Shown: positions 7,071 through 16,928 of the stretch, one piece after another
How the letters are laid out: each line of letters opens with the position of its first letter
Numbering within the stretch: position 1 is the first letter of the stretch
Source of the DNA: Acidobacteriota bacterium
Lineage (GTDB): Bacteria; Acidobacteriota; Terriglobia; Acidiferrales; UBA7541
DNA length: 24,068 bases
Reading direction: 5' to 3'
Assembly (NCBI GenBank): GCA_003153585.1
Contig: PLZZ01000144.1
Coordinates: 1-24,068, forward strand
Notes under the pieces: model-generated
What the model was told of the DNA's origin: nothing
The model's input: only the letters and a program-made list of their open reading frames with translations
Databases searched by the model: none
Position numbers and translations under genes: made by a program

Positions 7071-9521
7071 CTAGTGAAATTTCCTCATAGTTTGAGCCAT
7101 GTCGTGCAGGCGGGCATCTACTCTGGCGAAAACCCCGCCTGGCGTGAATTTTCCATTGGAAGTGTGCTTGCCGGCGCTAACGCCGGTAAGGATTTCAATC
7201 CCCTGCTCTACGGTGCCAACCGGATAGATATGAAACTGTCCCTTGGCCACCGCCTCGATCACCTCGTCGCGCAGCATCAGGTCGTCCACATTTTCCGCCG
7301 GAATCAGCACACCCTGCTTTCCGGTTAGGCCTTTTAATTTGCATACGTCGTAGAACCCTTCGATTTTTTGGTTCACGCCGCCGATGGGCTGAATGTCACC
7401 GTGCTGATTCACGGAACCCGTCACGGCAAGCTCTTGCCTTATGGGAAGCCCGGAAAGCGCGGACAATAATGCGTACACTTCCGCCGAGCTCGCGCTATCG
7501 CCGTCCACTCCGGAATAAGACTGTTCGAAACATAGGCTCGCGGAAAGCGAAAGAGGTTTGTCCTGCGCGAAGGTACGGCGCAGATAACCGGAAATAATCT
7601 GCACGCCTTTATCGTGAAAACGCCCGCTCAGGTTCGATTCGCGCTCGATATTGATGATCCCGGTTTTGCCCAGTGACGCCGAAGCCGTGATGCGCACTGG
7701 TTTGCCAAACGGATATCCGCCGATTTCGAGCACGCTTAGTCCGTTCACCTGGCCCACGCGGGTGCCGGTGGTATCGATGAACAGCAGATTCTGGTCGATC
7801 ATCTCGCGAATCTTCGTTTCGGTAAGGTTGTGGCGCTCCACTTTCGCGTCCAGCGCCTTGCGAACATGCTCTGCGGTCACCACTTCCTGCTTTTCGTTTC
7901 GCGCGACATAGCAGGCCTCGCGCGCAAGATCGGCAAGATCAAAAAAGCGGGCGGTGATTTTCCCGCGCCGCCCCGCCAGCCGCACTCCATGTTCGAGGAT
8001 CGCCGCGAATGCGGTGCGATCGAATGGAGAAAGGTTCTCGTCGTTTGAAATCTTGCGCAGACGCCCGGCATACTCGCGGATGATCTCGTCGCTCCAATTC
8101 ATTTCCTCGTCAAATTCCACGCGGACTTTAAAAATCTTGCGGAAGTCTTCTTCAAAATCGTAAAGCATCTCGTACATATCGCGGTCGCCGATCAGAATAA
8201 TCTTCACGTGCGTATCAATCGGTTCCGGCTTCAAGGCCGCCGTGCTGAACGGGAAAAACACATCCACAGGCTGAATTTCGAGCTTGCCATGATTCAGCGT
8301 GCGTTTCAGCGTGCGCCACACGCCCGTCTCGGTCAACGCATCGAGCGCGTACATCACCAGATAGCCGCCGTCGGCACGCAGCAGCGAACCACCGCGCAAG
8401 TCCATAAAATCGGAACTCCATCCGCCACGTGCATCATAGCTGCGATGAATGGTGCCAAATAAATTTGCGTATGTCGGGATAGTCTCGAAGATCACGGGAC
8501 ATTTCTCGCGCTCGCCGTGCGCGAGAATCACGTTTACACCGTACACGCGAAATGGATCCCGGTCCGTGCGCTCGGCGCGCGGTCCACCCGCTCCGCCCTC
8601 CGATGGTGGCTGATCTTCTTCCCCTTCGCGTTCTTTGAAGGGCTCCAGATTATCGAGAATGTGATGCCGTACCTCCTCCAGATATTCGGAGATTTGCGTG
8701 GTTGGGTATTTTTCCTTGAGTTCCTCAATCACGCCGTCCACCAGCACCGAAGCGGCTTCCTGCTCCAGGTAACTCATTTCACTGGCTAGCTCGCGTGAAA
8801 GAGAAAGAGTCTTGCGATAAACGACGGTAAATTCCTGCCGGAACTGGTCGTACTTGCGCTCCAGCTCTTCCGCAGCGGTACTTTCCAGTTTGCCATCTTG
8901 CACCAGCTTGGGAATTTCTTCGATCGGAACCATCGCGCCTTCCAGAACCGGGAAAATTTCCGGCAGGGCTACGGCGCCCACTTGCATCCGTCCCAGGGCG
9001 AATTGTTCGCGCGCGATGCGCCGCGTGAAATCGTCCATCAATTCCTTCTCACGCAGCGTGAAGCGCTCGACGATGCGGGTCTTCTGGCGCTGGAAAGGCT
9101 CGCCTTCAAACACCTGCGGAATGCGGCGCCGCAGAAAATCGATTCCGGTTTCCACTTCCTTCTTGAATGCATTCGCTTGCCCGCGCGTCAGGGTCAGCAG
9201 GCGCGGCCGGTCACTGTTCTTGAAATTGTTGACGTAGCAGCGGTCCGGAGCAATCTCGCTCTGCGGATGCATATCTTCGATCATCCGCACGATCATTCCG
9301 CCGCGGCTCGTCCCGGAGAGTCCGCAGACAAACAGATTGTAGCCGGGCGCCGTCAGTTCCACGCCCATGCGCAGCGCACGCAGCGCGCGATCCTGCCCCG
9401 AATCGCCAGTGGACGGCTCCACTTCAGCCGTCGTTTCAAACGGGATTCGCGCCGGATCGCAGTGCCACCGCAGTTTTTCCGGCGGCAAGCTCGGATGTTT
9501 CGAATTGGAATTTTTCTTCAT
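7071..9521 (-). CDS. LonB-like ATP-dependent protease (AAA_32 / S16 family)
   Basis: An 816-residue S16-family protease of the COG1067 type, expected to degrade cytoplasmic or membrane-associated proteins. The N-terminal part (about 15-560) is the AAA_32 region: YNLFVCGLSGTSRGG at 61-75 is the Walker A position, but Arg73 stands where Lys is usual. A charged helical segment spans about 205-300, and ADGGYLVMYALDAL at 383-396 is a family hallmark. The proteolytic domain has the Ser-Lys dyad: Ser676 in GVDGDSASSAE and Lys719 in GGVNQKIEGF. No transmembrane pair like that of archaeal LonB is evident. It lies 17 bases downstream of the permease gene on the same strand, so the two are probably co-transcribed. 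The ribosome site is weak (GGAAGCGGGA before the ATG). Confidence 0.92.
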   Translation of the reverse strand: MKKNSNSKHPSLPPEKLRWHCDPARIPFETTAEVEPSTGDSGQDRALRALRMGVELTAPGYNLFVCGLSGTSRGGMIVRMIEDMHPQSEIAPDRCYVNNFKNSDRPRLLTLTRGQANAFKKEVETGIDFLRRRIPQVFEGEPFQRQKTRIVERFTLREKELMDDFTRRIAREQFALGRMQVGAVALPEIFPVLEGAMVPIEEIPKLVQDGKLESTAAEELERKYDQFRQEFTVVYRKTLSLSRELASEMSYLEQEAASVLVDGVIEELKEKYPTTQISEYLEEVRHHILDNLEPFKEREGEEDQPPSEGGAGGPRAERTDRDPFRVYGVNVILAHGEREKCPVIFETIPTYANLFGTIHRSYDARGGWSSDFMDLRGGSLLRADGGYLVMYALDALTETGVWRTLKRTLNHGKLEIQPVDVFFPFSTAALKPEPIDTHVKIILIGDRDMYEMLYDFEEDFRKIFKVRVEFDEEMNWSDEIIREYAGRLRKISNDENLSPFDRTAFAAILEHGVRLAGRRGKITARFFDLADLAREACYVARNEKQEVVTAEHVRKALDAKVERHNLTETKIREMIDQNLLFIDTTGTRVGQVNGLSVLEIGGYPFGKPVRITASASLGKTGIINIERESNLSGRFHDKGVQIISGYLRRTFAQDKPLSLSASLCFEQSYSGVDGDSASSAEVYALLSALSGLPIRQELAVTGSVNQHGDIQPIGGVNQKIEGFYDVCKLKGLTGKQGVLIPAENVDDLMLRDEVIEAVAKGQFHIYPVGTVEQGIEILTGVSAGKHTSNGKFTPGGVFARVDARLHDMAQTMRKFH

Positions 9522-9538
9522 CCCGCTTCCAAAGGCCG

Positions 9539-10630
9539 CTACTCTAGCACGCCACCCAATTTGTTCCCACCCGCTTTGCCTTTCGTGTTTCTAGCGGATG
9601 CGCCCGGCGCGTAGAGATCCAGCATGCTGGCCCCAGCCGCCACCACGATTGGCCCCAGCACAACTCCGAGCATACCGAAAACGCTGATTCCGCCCAGCAC
9701 GCTGATAAAGACGACTAAACCACCCATCTCCGCGCGGCCGCTGATCATCCACGGGCGAATAATGTTGTCCACCAGCCCCACAATCACGCTGCAAAAGATC
9801 ATTAGAGCGATTCCCATTCCGATGTGACCATCCACCATGAGGCTGATTGCTGCAGGTACCCAAATCAGCGCCGAACCGACCAGTGGAATCAGCGAGAAGA
9901 ACCCCATCATCACGCCCCAGAAAATCGGCGCCCGTATCCCAGTCAATCCAAACGCCAACCCGCCCAAAACGCCATGAGCTACTGCAGCCACCAGACTGGA
10001 AGTTACGCTCGCAAAAATCAATTCGCGCGTTTCGTCAATCATTTTGTCACGATGCGATTTCTCGAACGGCAGCACTTCACGCAACCGAGCTACGATCGAA
10101 TCACCGTCGCGAAAAAGGTAAAACATCGCAAGAATCATCACGGCGAGGTGAAACAAAAACACCGCGGTGTTGCGCAAGACGGCGCCGAGCCGCGAACCCA
10201 GATAACCGGCGCCCGCATCGGCGTACCGATGTATCACCGTGGTCAGATTGCCGGGGTTCGCATCGGGAAAGCGGGCTTGAACGCGAAGCCACAGATCATT
10301 CACCCAGGAAAAATGTCCGCTCTGAATTTGCTGTTGAACTTCCTGAACCGCTTCCACACCTTGATGAACAAAGGCGCCGGTCACCAGCAGCGCCGGCACA
10401 ATCAATATCAACACCACGCCCACCGTGCTCGCGGTGGCAGCAAGCGTTGGACCCCATTTCCGGGCCAGCCGCGCGTAAACAGGATACGAGACCACCACGA
10501 GAACAACCGCCCAGGCAAGCGGAGCAAGAAACGGCTCGAAGACAAGAAAAACCAGATACGCCAACACTACCAGGATGCCGTAGAACAACGCGCTGCCCAG
10601 ACGCTTCTGCGTAGTCAATTCGACTGTCAA
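9539..10630 (-). CDS. AI-2E family (PerM-like) membrane permease
   Basis: A 363-residue polytopic inner-membrane protein of the AI-2E exporter/PerM family, whose substrates vary and are often unknown. Seen: two N-terminal helices (about 13-50), a third at about 60-84, a soluble stretch (about 85-150) rich in charged and Gln residues, then helices from about 155 onward. It contains the family-typical segment FYLFRDGDSIVARLREVLP, a Gly-rich GVLGGLAFGLTGI and SLIPLVGSALIWVPAA near the middle, and DNIIRPWMISG near the C-terminus. The length is usual. It is the first gene of a probable two-gene minus-strand unit with the Lon-like protease. A role in signalling-molecule export cannot be inferred from sequence alone. 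Confidence 0.9.
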   Translation of the reverse strand: MTVELTTQKRLGSALFYGILVVLAYLVFLVFEPFLAPLAWAVVLVVVSYPVYARLARKWGPTLAATASTVGVVLILIVPALLVTGAFVHQGVEAVQEVQQQIQSGHFSWVNDLWLRVQARFPDANPGNLTTVIHRYADAGAGYLGSRLGAVLRNTAVFLFHLAVMILAMFYLFRDGDSIVARLREVLPFEKSHRDKMIDETRELIFASVTSSLVAAVAHGVLGGLAFGLTGIRAPIFWGVMMGFFSLIPLVGSALIWVPAAISLMVDGHIGMGIALMIFCSVIVGLVDNIIRPWMISGRAEMGGLVVFISVLGGISVFGMLGVVLGPIVVAAGASMLDLYAPGASARNTKGKAGGNKLGGVLE

Positions 10631-10731
10631 TTAGACTCTCTTTCGATAGCCGTCAAAGAGACTGATAGTGTCATTCTGCCGGTTTGTCAACTCCGAGATG
10701 ATACAATTCATACAGTATTTGGTGGTTCGCG

Positions 10732-10884
10732 ATGGCCGATCCTGTTTGTAAACACCAACGCACGCAGCTCATCGCCAAAGATGACGACGCGCAGTATGTC
10801 GAATGCCTCGACTGCGGCGAAATCTTTGAAGTCGGTGAATTAAATGACGGCTCCGGCTCCAGCGAATCTCTCTCCGACGCCTGA
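10732..10884 (+). CDS. 50-residue CxxC zinc-ribbon-like protein
   Basis: A small gene that length filters would miss. The 50 residues begin MADPVCKHQRTQLIAKD and include VECLDCGEIFEV. The C-x-H pair near the N-terminus (C6, H8) and the CLDC knuckle (C25, C28) could bind one zinc ion. The C-terminus is acidic and Ser-rich. GGTGG at 10721-10725 lies six bases before the ATG and serves as a plausible ribosome site. The gene is divergent from the permease gene (101 bases between starts) and 107 bases ahead of the cytochrome c gene. I do not recognise a named family. The motif spacing and ribosome site favour a real gene. Confidence 0.6.
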   Translation: MADPVCKHQRTQLIAKDDDAQYVECLDCGEIFEVGELNDGSGSSESLSDA

Positions 10885-10991
10885 ACTGCATCTTCTTTTT
10901 CGCAACGAAACTTAAAACACGGCTTTCTGGGCGCGTCCGCGGAGAGTAGAATGCCCGCAACGTGCCCATTATTTCTGGCGCCGGAGGCTCC

Positions 10992-11441
10992 ATGGGAAAA
11001 TTCCTTTGTGTTTTATCGATCCTGCTGCTGGCAGCCTGCTCGGTGTCGGCGCAGGAGGCAGCAAAGCCCGGTGCAAATACTCCGGCGGCCGAATTCAAAA
11101 TCCCACCGGAAGCTTCAAAACTGGCAAATCCCGTTAAGCCAACGCCCGCATCGCTCTCCCAGGGAAAGAAGGTTTACGACGTTGACTGCGCCGTGTGCCA
11201 CGGGGAGGACGGCGACGGCAAAGGCGACCTGGCGGCCGATATGAAGTCAAAATTGGCAGATTACCGCGATCCTTCCGCACTGAAAGAATTCACCGATGGC
11301 GATCTCTTTTACATCATCAAGAATGGAAAAGGCGAAATGCCGTCGGAAGGCGATCGCGCCAAGCCGGATTCAATCTGGAACCTGGTGAACTATATTCGCT
11401 CGTTTGCCAAGAAAGACTCTTCGCCCAAACCGAAAACTTAG
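10992..11441 (+). CDS. Exported monohaem c-type cytochrome
   Basis: A 149-residue class I cytochrome c. The haem site is CAVCH (Cys66, Cys69, His70), followed by GEDGDGKGDL as in the cbb3-type/mono-haem family, and the distal ligand is probably Met116 in GKGEMPSEGD. The final helix, SIWNLVNYIRSFAK, is typical. The ATG at 10992 is chosen because GGAGG lies at 10983-10987. An in-frame GTG at 10962 would add ten residues ahead of the signal sequence. The N-terminus can be read as a signal peptide cut after VSA, or as a lipoprotein signal with LAAC (Cys16). It probably carries electrons in the periplasm. No partner oxidoreductase gene is adjacent. The tail is Lys/Pro/Ser-rich. Confidence 0.9.
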   Translation: MGKFLCVLSILLLAACSVSAQEAAKPGANTPAAEFKIPPEASKLANPVKPTPASLSQGKKVYDVDCAVCHGEDGDGKGDLAADMKSKLADYRDPSALKEFTDGDLFYIIKNGKGEMPSEGDRAKPDSIWNLVNYIRSFAKKDSSPKPKT

Positions 11442-11532
11442 CCCCGTTGAAGCTGGCATAACCCCCGAAATTTTCGACTGATAAAAAGGCGATTTTGTTT
11501 GCTGGAATCTTGCGACAGGCAACGAGGCCGAG

Positions 11533-11913
11533 TTAACGAATACCCAGCTTCTCGATGATGCGATTCACGTCCGCAGCGGAGACATCATAAAGCGCGTGCT
11601 CATCTTCCTGCTCTAGGCGTCCGCGAAGATATTCAGCGGCAATATAGCTTGCTTCGCGGTCGGAAAGGTTTCGTCCGGCGCGAGCGCGAAACTCTACGAA
11701 GCCGGGGTGCGCCAATCCCAGGACAACTCCTTTACCGTCCACAAAAAATTTGCAATCCATCGTGTCGGCATGACGCGTCGCGATTCCGTTCCAGCAATGC
11801 GAGAACCGGCAGCGATAGACGTAATCGGTGACTTTCGAGGGAATATCGAAGGCACCGATGAAATCACTCATCGCGCCGGCATTTGGAATAGTGGGATAAG
11901 AAGTTTTACCCAT
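11533..11913 (-). CDS. Small protein of unknown function
   Basis: A protein of about 126 residues, without signal peptide or membrane helix, so probably cytoplasmic. Seen: YRCRFSHCWNG with two Cys five residues apart, a following HADTMDC, a central beta-like FFVDGKGVVLGLAHPGFVEF, and a helical C-terminus that is charged (SAADVNRIIEKLGIR). I do not recognise the family. The ATG at 11913 or an in-frame GTG at 11925 could be the start; neither has a clear ribosome site. It lies about 50 bases downstream of the aminotransferase gene on the same strand and may share its transcript. The coding potential looks real from composition, but functional evidence is lacking. Confidence 0.6.
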   Translation of the reverse strand: MGKTSYPTIPNAGAMSDFIGAFDIPSKVTDYVYRCRFSHCWNGIATRHADTMDCKFFVDGKGVVLGLAHPGFVEFRARAGRNLSDREASYIAAEYLRGRLEQEDEHALYDVSAADVNRIIEKLGIR

Positions 11914-11968
11914 GTCAGCTTGCACGTCCGTACCAGGAGATAGGTTTCCGGATCAAAAAAACCAGGCG

Positions 11969-13183
11969 TTACTTTCGCGCGCCTACGGCAACCGGCTGCG
12001 CTGTACCCTGATAGCTGCGAATTGCGGCCGCCACACCCGCACCCGCCGGCACGTGGCGTCCCTGATCGAGCATAACTTTCTCGAGAGCCGCCAGGAACAG
12101 CAGAACATTCGTATTCTGGGACGAATAGCCCATCAAGCCAACCCGCCAGATTTTGCCCTTGGTCTTGCCGATGCCACCGGCGATCTCGAGGTTGAATTCG
12201 TTCAAAAGTTGCTGTCGGACTTTCCCGTCTTCAAGCCCGCTGGGAATCTTTACGGCAGTCACGGTTACCAACCGGTCGGCGGGATTCGAAACAAATAGCT
12301 CAAGTCCCATAGCTTCGATCCCCGCAATCAGGGCCTGCTGATTGCGCAGATGGCGCTCCCAGCGCGTTTCGAGCCCCTCTTCCAACACGATACGCAGCGC
12401 CTCGCGCAGGCCGTAAATCAGGGACACCGGCGGCGTGTGATGGTACGTCCGCTCCGAGCCCCACATCGTCATAATCGGCGTGAAATCGAAATACCAGCTT
12501 TCGACCGGTGTCTTGCGCGCGCGTATTAGATCCTCAACTCGACTGTTAATGGTGATGGGCGCCATGCCCGGCGGCGCGCTGATAGCTTTTTGCGTGCCGC
12601 TGAAGCAAATATCAATGCCTTCGCGATCGACGTTTAACGGTATGCCGGCGAGCGAGGCGACCGTATCTACGATAAGCAGCGCCCCGAGCTCGTCCGCAAC
12701 CTTGCGATAATTCTCCAGCCGCTGCACCACTCCCGTGGAAGTTTCGCCTTGCGCAAGCCCGACAAACTTGATTTTCTTTCCTTTGCCCGCGCGGCGAACG
12801 TCTTCCGGATCAACCGTGCGTCCGAGTTCGCCCTCCACTCGAATCACTTTTGCCGGACTGCGTTCGGCGATCACGGCCATGCGCTCGGAAAACATTCCAT
12901 TCACGCACACAATGCACTCATCGCCTTCTTCCAGAGGATTCAGCACCGCGGCTTCGATCCCGCCGGAACCCGAAGCGGAGACCGGATAGGTCACGCGATT
13001 CTTGGTCTGAAATACGCGCCGCAGCAGCACTTGTACATCATTCATCATTTCGATGAACCAGGGGTCCATATGCCCGACCAGCGGCGCCGACATGGCGCGG
13101 TACACGCGTGGGTCCATGCAAGAAGGGCCCGGAGTCATCATCAAACGTGCCGGCGGAAGCAGTTCGCCAATAATTTCATTCAT
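11969..13183 (-). CDS. Class V PLP-dependent aminotransferase (alanine--glyoxylate type)
   Basis: A 404-residue fold-type I aminotransferase of the serine-pyruvate/alanine-glyoxylate group, which transfers an amino group between alanine or serine and glyoxylate or a similar keto acid in the cytoplasm. Seen: the N-terminal MMTPGPSCMDPRVYRAM with GHMDPWF, typical of the AGXT-like family; SASGSGGIEAAVLNP for cofactor phosphate binding; IVDTVASLAG with the Asp that contacts the pyridine nitrogen; and the Schiff-base lysine Lys199 in CFSGTQKAISAPPG. The C-terminal domain includes GKIWRVGLMGYSS. A GAGGAAC ribosome site precedes the ATG. The exact substrate (alanine, serine or aspartate) is not decidable here. 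The C-terminus carries an extra segment of about 30 residues rich in Ala and Gly. Confidence 0.92.
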   Translation of the reverse strand: MNEIIGELLPPARLMMTPGPSCMDPRVYRAMSAPLVGHMDPWFIEMMNDVQVLLRRVFQTKNRVTYPVSASGSGGIEAAVLNPLEEGDECIVCVNGMFSERMAVIAERSPAKVIRVEGELGRTVDPEDVRRAGKGKKIKFVGLAQGETSTGVVQRLENYRKVADELGALLIVDTVASLAGIPLNVDREGIDICFSGTQKAISAPPGMAPITINSRVEDLIRARKTPVESWYFDFTPIMTMWGSERTYHHTPPVSLIYGLREALRIVLEEGLETRWERHLRNQQALIAGIEAMGLELFVSNPADRLVTVTAVKIPSGLEDGKVRQQLLNEFNLEIAGGIGKTKGKIWRVGLMGYSSQNTNVLLFLAALEKVMLDQGRHVPAGAGVAAAIRSYQGTAQPVAVGARK

Positions 13184-13519
13184 GATCTTGTTCCTCGCAG
13201 CATTTAGGTCAGTTCAACTTCGGGAGCCAGCCTCACCCAGATTTGAAGCAAATAATAGGAGGTTAGGACGCCCATCCGGAACAGATAGTCTCCCTAAAAT
13301 GGCTCCCAGTGGTCAACCTCCATTATGGCCCCATTCTGGCACAACTGCCTCTGCTGGCAGACGGCAGCCCATCCGCATCCGCGGCGAATCGGCCTCGTCG
13401 CTCTACCTGCCGTTAACCGATTGGAACAAGTAGGGGTTAGCAGTTTCCGCAACTCCACGCGCGCCGAGTTGAATGGCCTATACCCGTATGCTAGATTTCC
13501 AAATTAGCCCTAATAAATC
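13184..13519. other. Intergenic region between divergent aminotransferase and FecR-domain genes
   Basis: This stretch of 336 bases holds no gene I can support. Short open frames here are continuations of antisense frames from the aminotransferase gene and lack ribosome sites or domain features. The right end carries a probable promoter for the FecR-domain gene. I see no clear tRNA, repeat or terminator. Confidence 0.5.
13469..13497 (+). promoter_or_regulatory. Probable sigma-70-type promoter of the FecR-domain gene
   Basis: TTGAAT at 13469-13474 and TAGATT at 13492-13497, separated by exactly 17 bases, 22 bases before the ATG at 13520. The match to the -35 and -10 consensus is partial but the spacing is ideal. 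The leader would be short, and no Shine-Dalgarno sequence is visible before the ATG. It may also feed mreB and downstream genes. Confidence 0.45.
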
Positions 13520-14797
13520 ATGATAGACCAAAAATCCACCGAACCGGCGAAGGCTAAAATCTCGCGGGTCGAAGTCTATTGGCACACGGTCACATACAAG
13601 ACCGTGGCCCTGTACGTCATCTTGATCATCGGCGGAATCGGTGTCGCGACGTACTTTACCTTCCCTGATCTTTCCACCAAGCTTGTGAAACGTCTTAATG
13701 AAGCTGTGTCGGCACACGATGCGGGTGTCGCCACCATCACCGCGCGGCAGGCACGCTTCGTGAACCTCGACGGAAAAGTACAGGTAAAGAAAGTGAATTC
13801 CGTTGAATGGCAGAGCGCCGATTATCAGCTCACGCTCGATAAGGGCGATCTGATCCAGACCGGTCCAGAAGGCGTGGCCCGCATGGCCTTTGCTGACGGC
13901 ACTACCTACACGGTGAAAGGCGACACGCTTGTGACCGTGGAGGAAAACATCGTCGAGCAGGATCACGCTTCGCAAGTCGGTGTACACATTAGCTCGGGCC
14001 AGGTGGATCTCGCTACCGGCGCATGGGAAGTCCCAGGCTCCAAGGCGGAAGTTTCCTTTGAAAACGCTGTCGCTTCTCTGCGCGCGAACAGCCGCGCTGC
14101 TGTGAGCAGCGATCCGACAACCAAACAGCAACAAATCACCATCGCTTCCGGAAGCGCGGAACTGAATCGCGGTGGCGAGCATCTGGATATCGGTCAGTGG
14201 CAACGCGTCACGTTTCCGACGGGCGGAGCTATTACCAGGACGGATGTGCTCGCGCCTCCGCAATTGGACACCCCGCTGAATCTGCAGGCTATCACCGTCG
14301 TAGATCCAAAACGTGATCCGGTTCATTTCTCCTGGAAGCCCGTGGCTACAGCCAAGTCCTACGAGTTTCAGGTCAGCACGACTGCTATGTTCAGTAAGGT
14401 TGTGGCGGATAAGAAAACAACTTCCGAGGGCGTGGACATTGTGGGACTTGATCCCGGCGATTATTATTGGAGGGTTCGCGCCGTCGATGAGAAAAATGCC
14501 GTCAGCGATCAGAGCGATCCCTATAAATTCGCGCTGGTGATTCAGGGTAAAGAGCAGGATATGCTGCTCGAAGTGGACAACACCGTGTTGCAAGGAAATG
14601 TGGTCGAGATCATCGGGCGCACGGAGCCTGGAGCGGCGCTAATTATTAACGGTGAACCGGTCGCCAGCATTCAATCGGACGGACAGTTTCGCCATTTTCT
14701 GCCACCGATGCCGAAGGGCAGCCATGAGGTGATTATCACGGGCCAAAATCGCCGAGGCGGAACGGCAACCAAGCGCGTACAAGTGGTAATCCCGTAA
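13520..14797 (+). CDS. Membrane-anchored FecR-domain protein
   Basis: A 425-residue protein with a short cytoplasmic N-terminus, one transmembrane helix (about residues 27-48) and a large periplasmic part. Residues about 80-210 form a FecR domain: VQVKKVNSVEWQSADYQLTL, then GDLIQTGPEGVARMAFADGT, then a beta-helical stretch with SGSAELNRGGE. Residues about 245-342 look like a fibronectin-III/Ig-like domain (HFSWKPVATAKSYEFQVS, GDYYWRVRAVDE). Residues about 345-425 look like a second Ig-like domain (VVEIIGRTEPGAALIINGE). Classical FecR proteins relay signals to ECF sigma factors, but no sigma gene is adjacent. The gene lies 88 bases ahead of mreB on the same strand, so a cell-wall or envelope role is plausible but inferred. 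Confidence 0.85.
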   Translation: MIDQKSTEPAKAKISRVEVYWHTVTYKTVALYVILIIGGIGVATYFTFPDLSTKLVKRLNEAVSAHDAGVATITARQARFVNLDGKVQVKKVNSVEWQSADYQLTLDKGDLIQTGPEGVARMAFADGTTYTVKGDTLVTVEENIVEQDHASQVGVHISSGQVDLATGAWEVPGSKAEVSFENAVASLRANSRAAVSSDPTTKQQQITIASGSAELNRGGEHLDIGQWQRVTFPTGGAITRTDVLAPPQLDTPLNLQAITVVDPKRDPVHFSWKPVATAKSYEFQVSTTAMFSKVVADKKTTSEGVDIVGLDPGDYYWRVRAVDEKNAVSDQSDPYKFALVIQGKEQDMLLEVDNTVLQGNVVEIIGRTEPGAALIINGEPVASIQSDGQFRHFLPPMPKGSHEVIITGQNRRGGTATKRVQVVIP

Positions 14798-14864
14798 TAT
14801 AGCTCGTGTACCGGCAGTTTCGAAGGCCGCCAAACAAACCGCCGCCGCAACGGCGCATAAGTAG

Positions 14865-15926
<1,062 letters not shown>

Positions 15927-15946
15927 GCCAATAGACTGTTGAAACC

Positions 15947-16927
15947 ATGATCGATACTTTTTCACGCCATCGCCCGTTGACTCTGCTCGCAACTGTCGTT
16001 CTTGCGCAGGTGCTTCTGCTCGCGTTTCAGATCAAACGGGAAAACAATGTGCGGCTGATCCGCTATTGGGCCGTGCAATTGATGACTCCTCTTGAGCGCG
16101 CCGGAACCTGGACCTTTTCCCACGTCGGCGGTCTTTGGAGCGGCTACGTTGGCTTGCGCAATAGCCGCGCGGAGAATGAGCATTTGCGCAGCGAAGTGGA
16201 CAAACTCCGCCTCCGGAACTCCGAGCTGGAAAGTCGCTCCGCCGAAGCTCAGCGCCTGGAAACGCTGCTGAATTTTCACGAATCGCATCCCGAAGCACCT
16301 ATGCTCGCCGCGCAAGTAATTGGCGCCAGCGCCGATCCTACGTCTCACACACTCTTCATCAATCGCGGCGAACGCGATCACCTGCGGCGCAACATGGGTG
16401 TGATTACGCCCGATGGTGTAGTGGGGAAAATCGTCGAGGTCTTTCCTTCTACCGCGCAAGTTCTACTCATCAATGACAAAGACAGCGGCGTGGGCGCTCT
16501 TTTTGCCGTTTCGCGCACGCATGGGGTCGTTCGAGGCAGTGGCGATCCCGAGCCGCACATGGAATACGTCATCAACGAAGAAAAGCTTCAGGCCGGAGAT
16601 GTGATCGTCACCTCCGGTGAGGATCGCATTTTCCCCAAGGACTTGGTGATCGGCACCGTCGGTTCCGTGAGACCGGGCAATCCATTTCAAACCATCTCCG
16701 TGCAGCCTGCCGCGCGGCTCGACCGCCTGGAAGATGTAATCGTGCTGCTCTCGCTTCAAGAACTCGCGCCGAAAAAGACGGAAGAGAGTCCGGCAGGGAC
16801 CGGCGTAGCGGCGGCCGCACCCTCAGCGCCAAGATCTGGTGGGATTGTCTCCGACCCGAATAAATTTAAACCGGCTCCGGCTGTAAATAAGAGTCCGGCG
16901 CCCGCGCCGCCCGCCCCTCAACAATAA
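15947..16927 (+). CDS. mreC: Rod shape-determining protein MreC
   Basis: A 326-residue bitopic inner-membrane protein that links MreB with the periplasmic PBP2/RodA synthase and activates it. Seen: a short cytoplasmic start, a transmembrane helix (about 12-28), a periplasmic coiled coil (about 70-110, ENEHLRSEVDKLRLRNSELE), then the two beta domains of the family, with HTLFINRGERDHLRRNMGVI, GVVGKIVEVFPSTAQVLLIND and GDVIVTSGEDRIFPKDLVIG. Beyond the usual end (about residue 275) lies a tail of about 50 residues rich in Pro, Ala and Ser, which is probably disordered. No strong ribosome site is seen. mreD starts one base after the stop codon. Confidence 0.96.
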   Translation: MIDTFSRHRPLTLLATVVLAQVLLLAFQIKRENNVRLIRYWAVQLMTPLERAGTWTFSHVGGLWSGYVGLRNSRAENEHLRSEVDKLRLRNSELESRSAEAQRLETLLNFHESHPEAPMLAAQVIGASADPTSHTLFINRGERDHLRRNMGVITPDGVVGKIVEVFPSTAQVLLINDKDSGVGALFAVSRTHGVVRGSGDPEPHMEYVINEEKLQAGDVIVTSGEDRIFPKDLVIGTVGSVRPGNPFQTISVQPAARLDRLEDVIVLLSLQELAPKKTEESPAGTGVAAAAPSAPRSGGIVSDPNKFKPAPAVNKSPAPAPPAPQQ

Positions 16928-16928
16928 A

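Noticed and set aside
9824..10843. Plus-strand 339-codon open frame opposite the permease gene
   Set aside because: The product is rich in Arg, His and Gln with no domain, and the opposite strand encodes a clear polytopic permease.
13478..14593. Minus-strand 371-codon open frame opposite the FecR-domain gene
   Set aside because: No family features; the plus strand has a transmembrane anchor and recognisable FecR and Ig-like domains.
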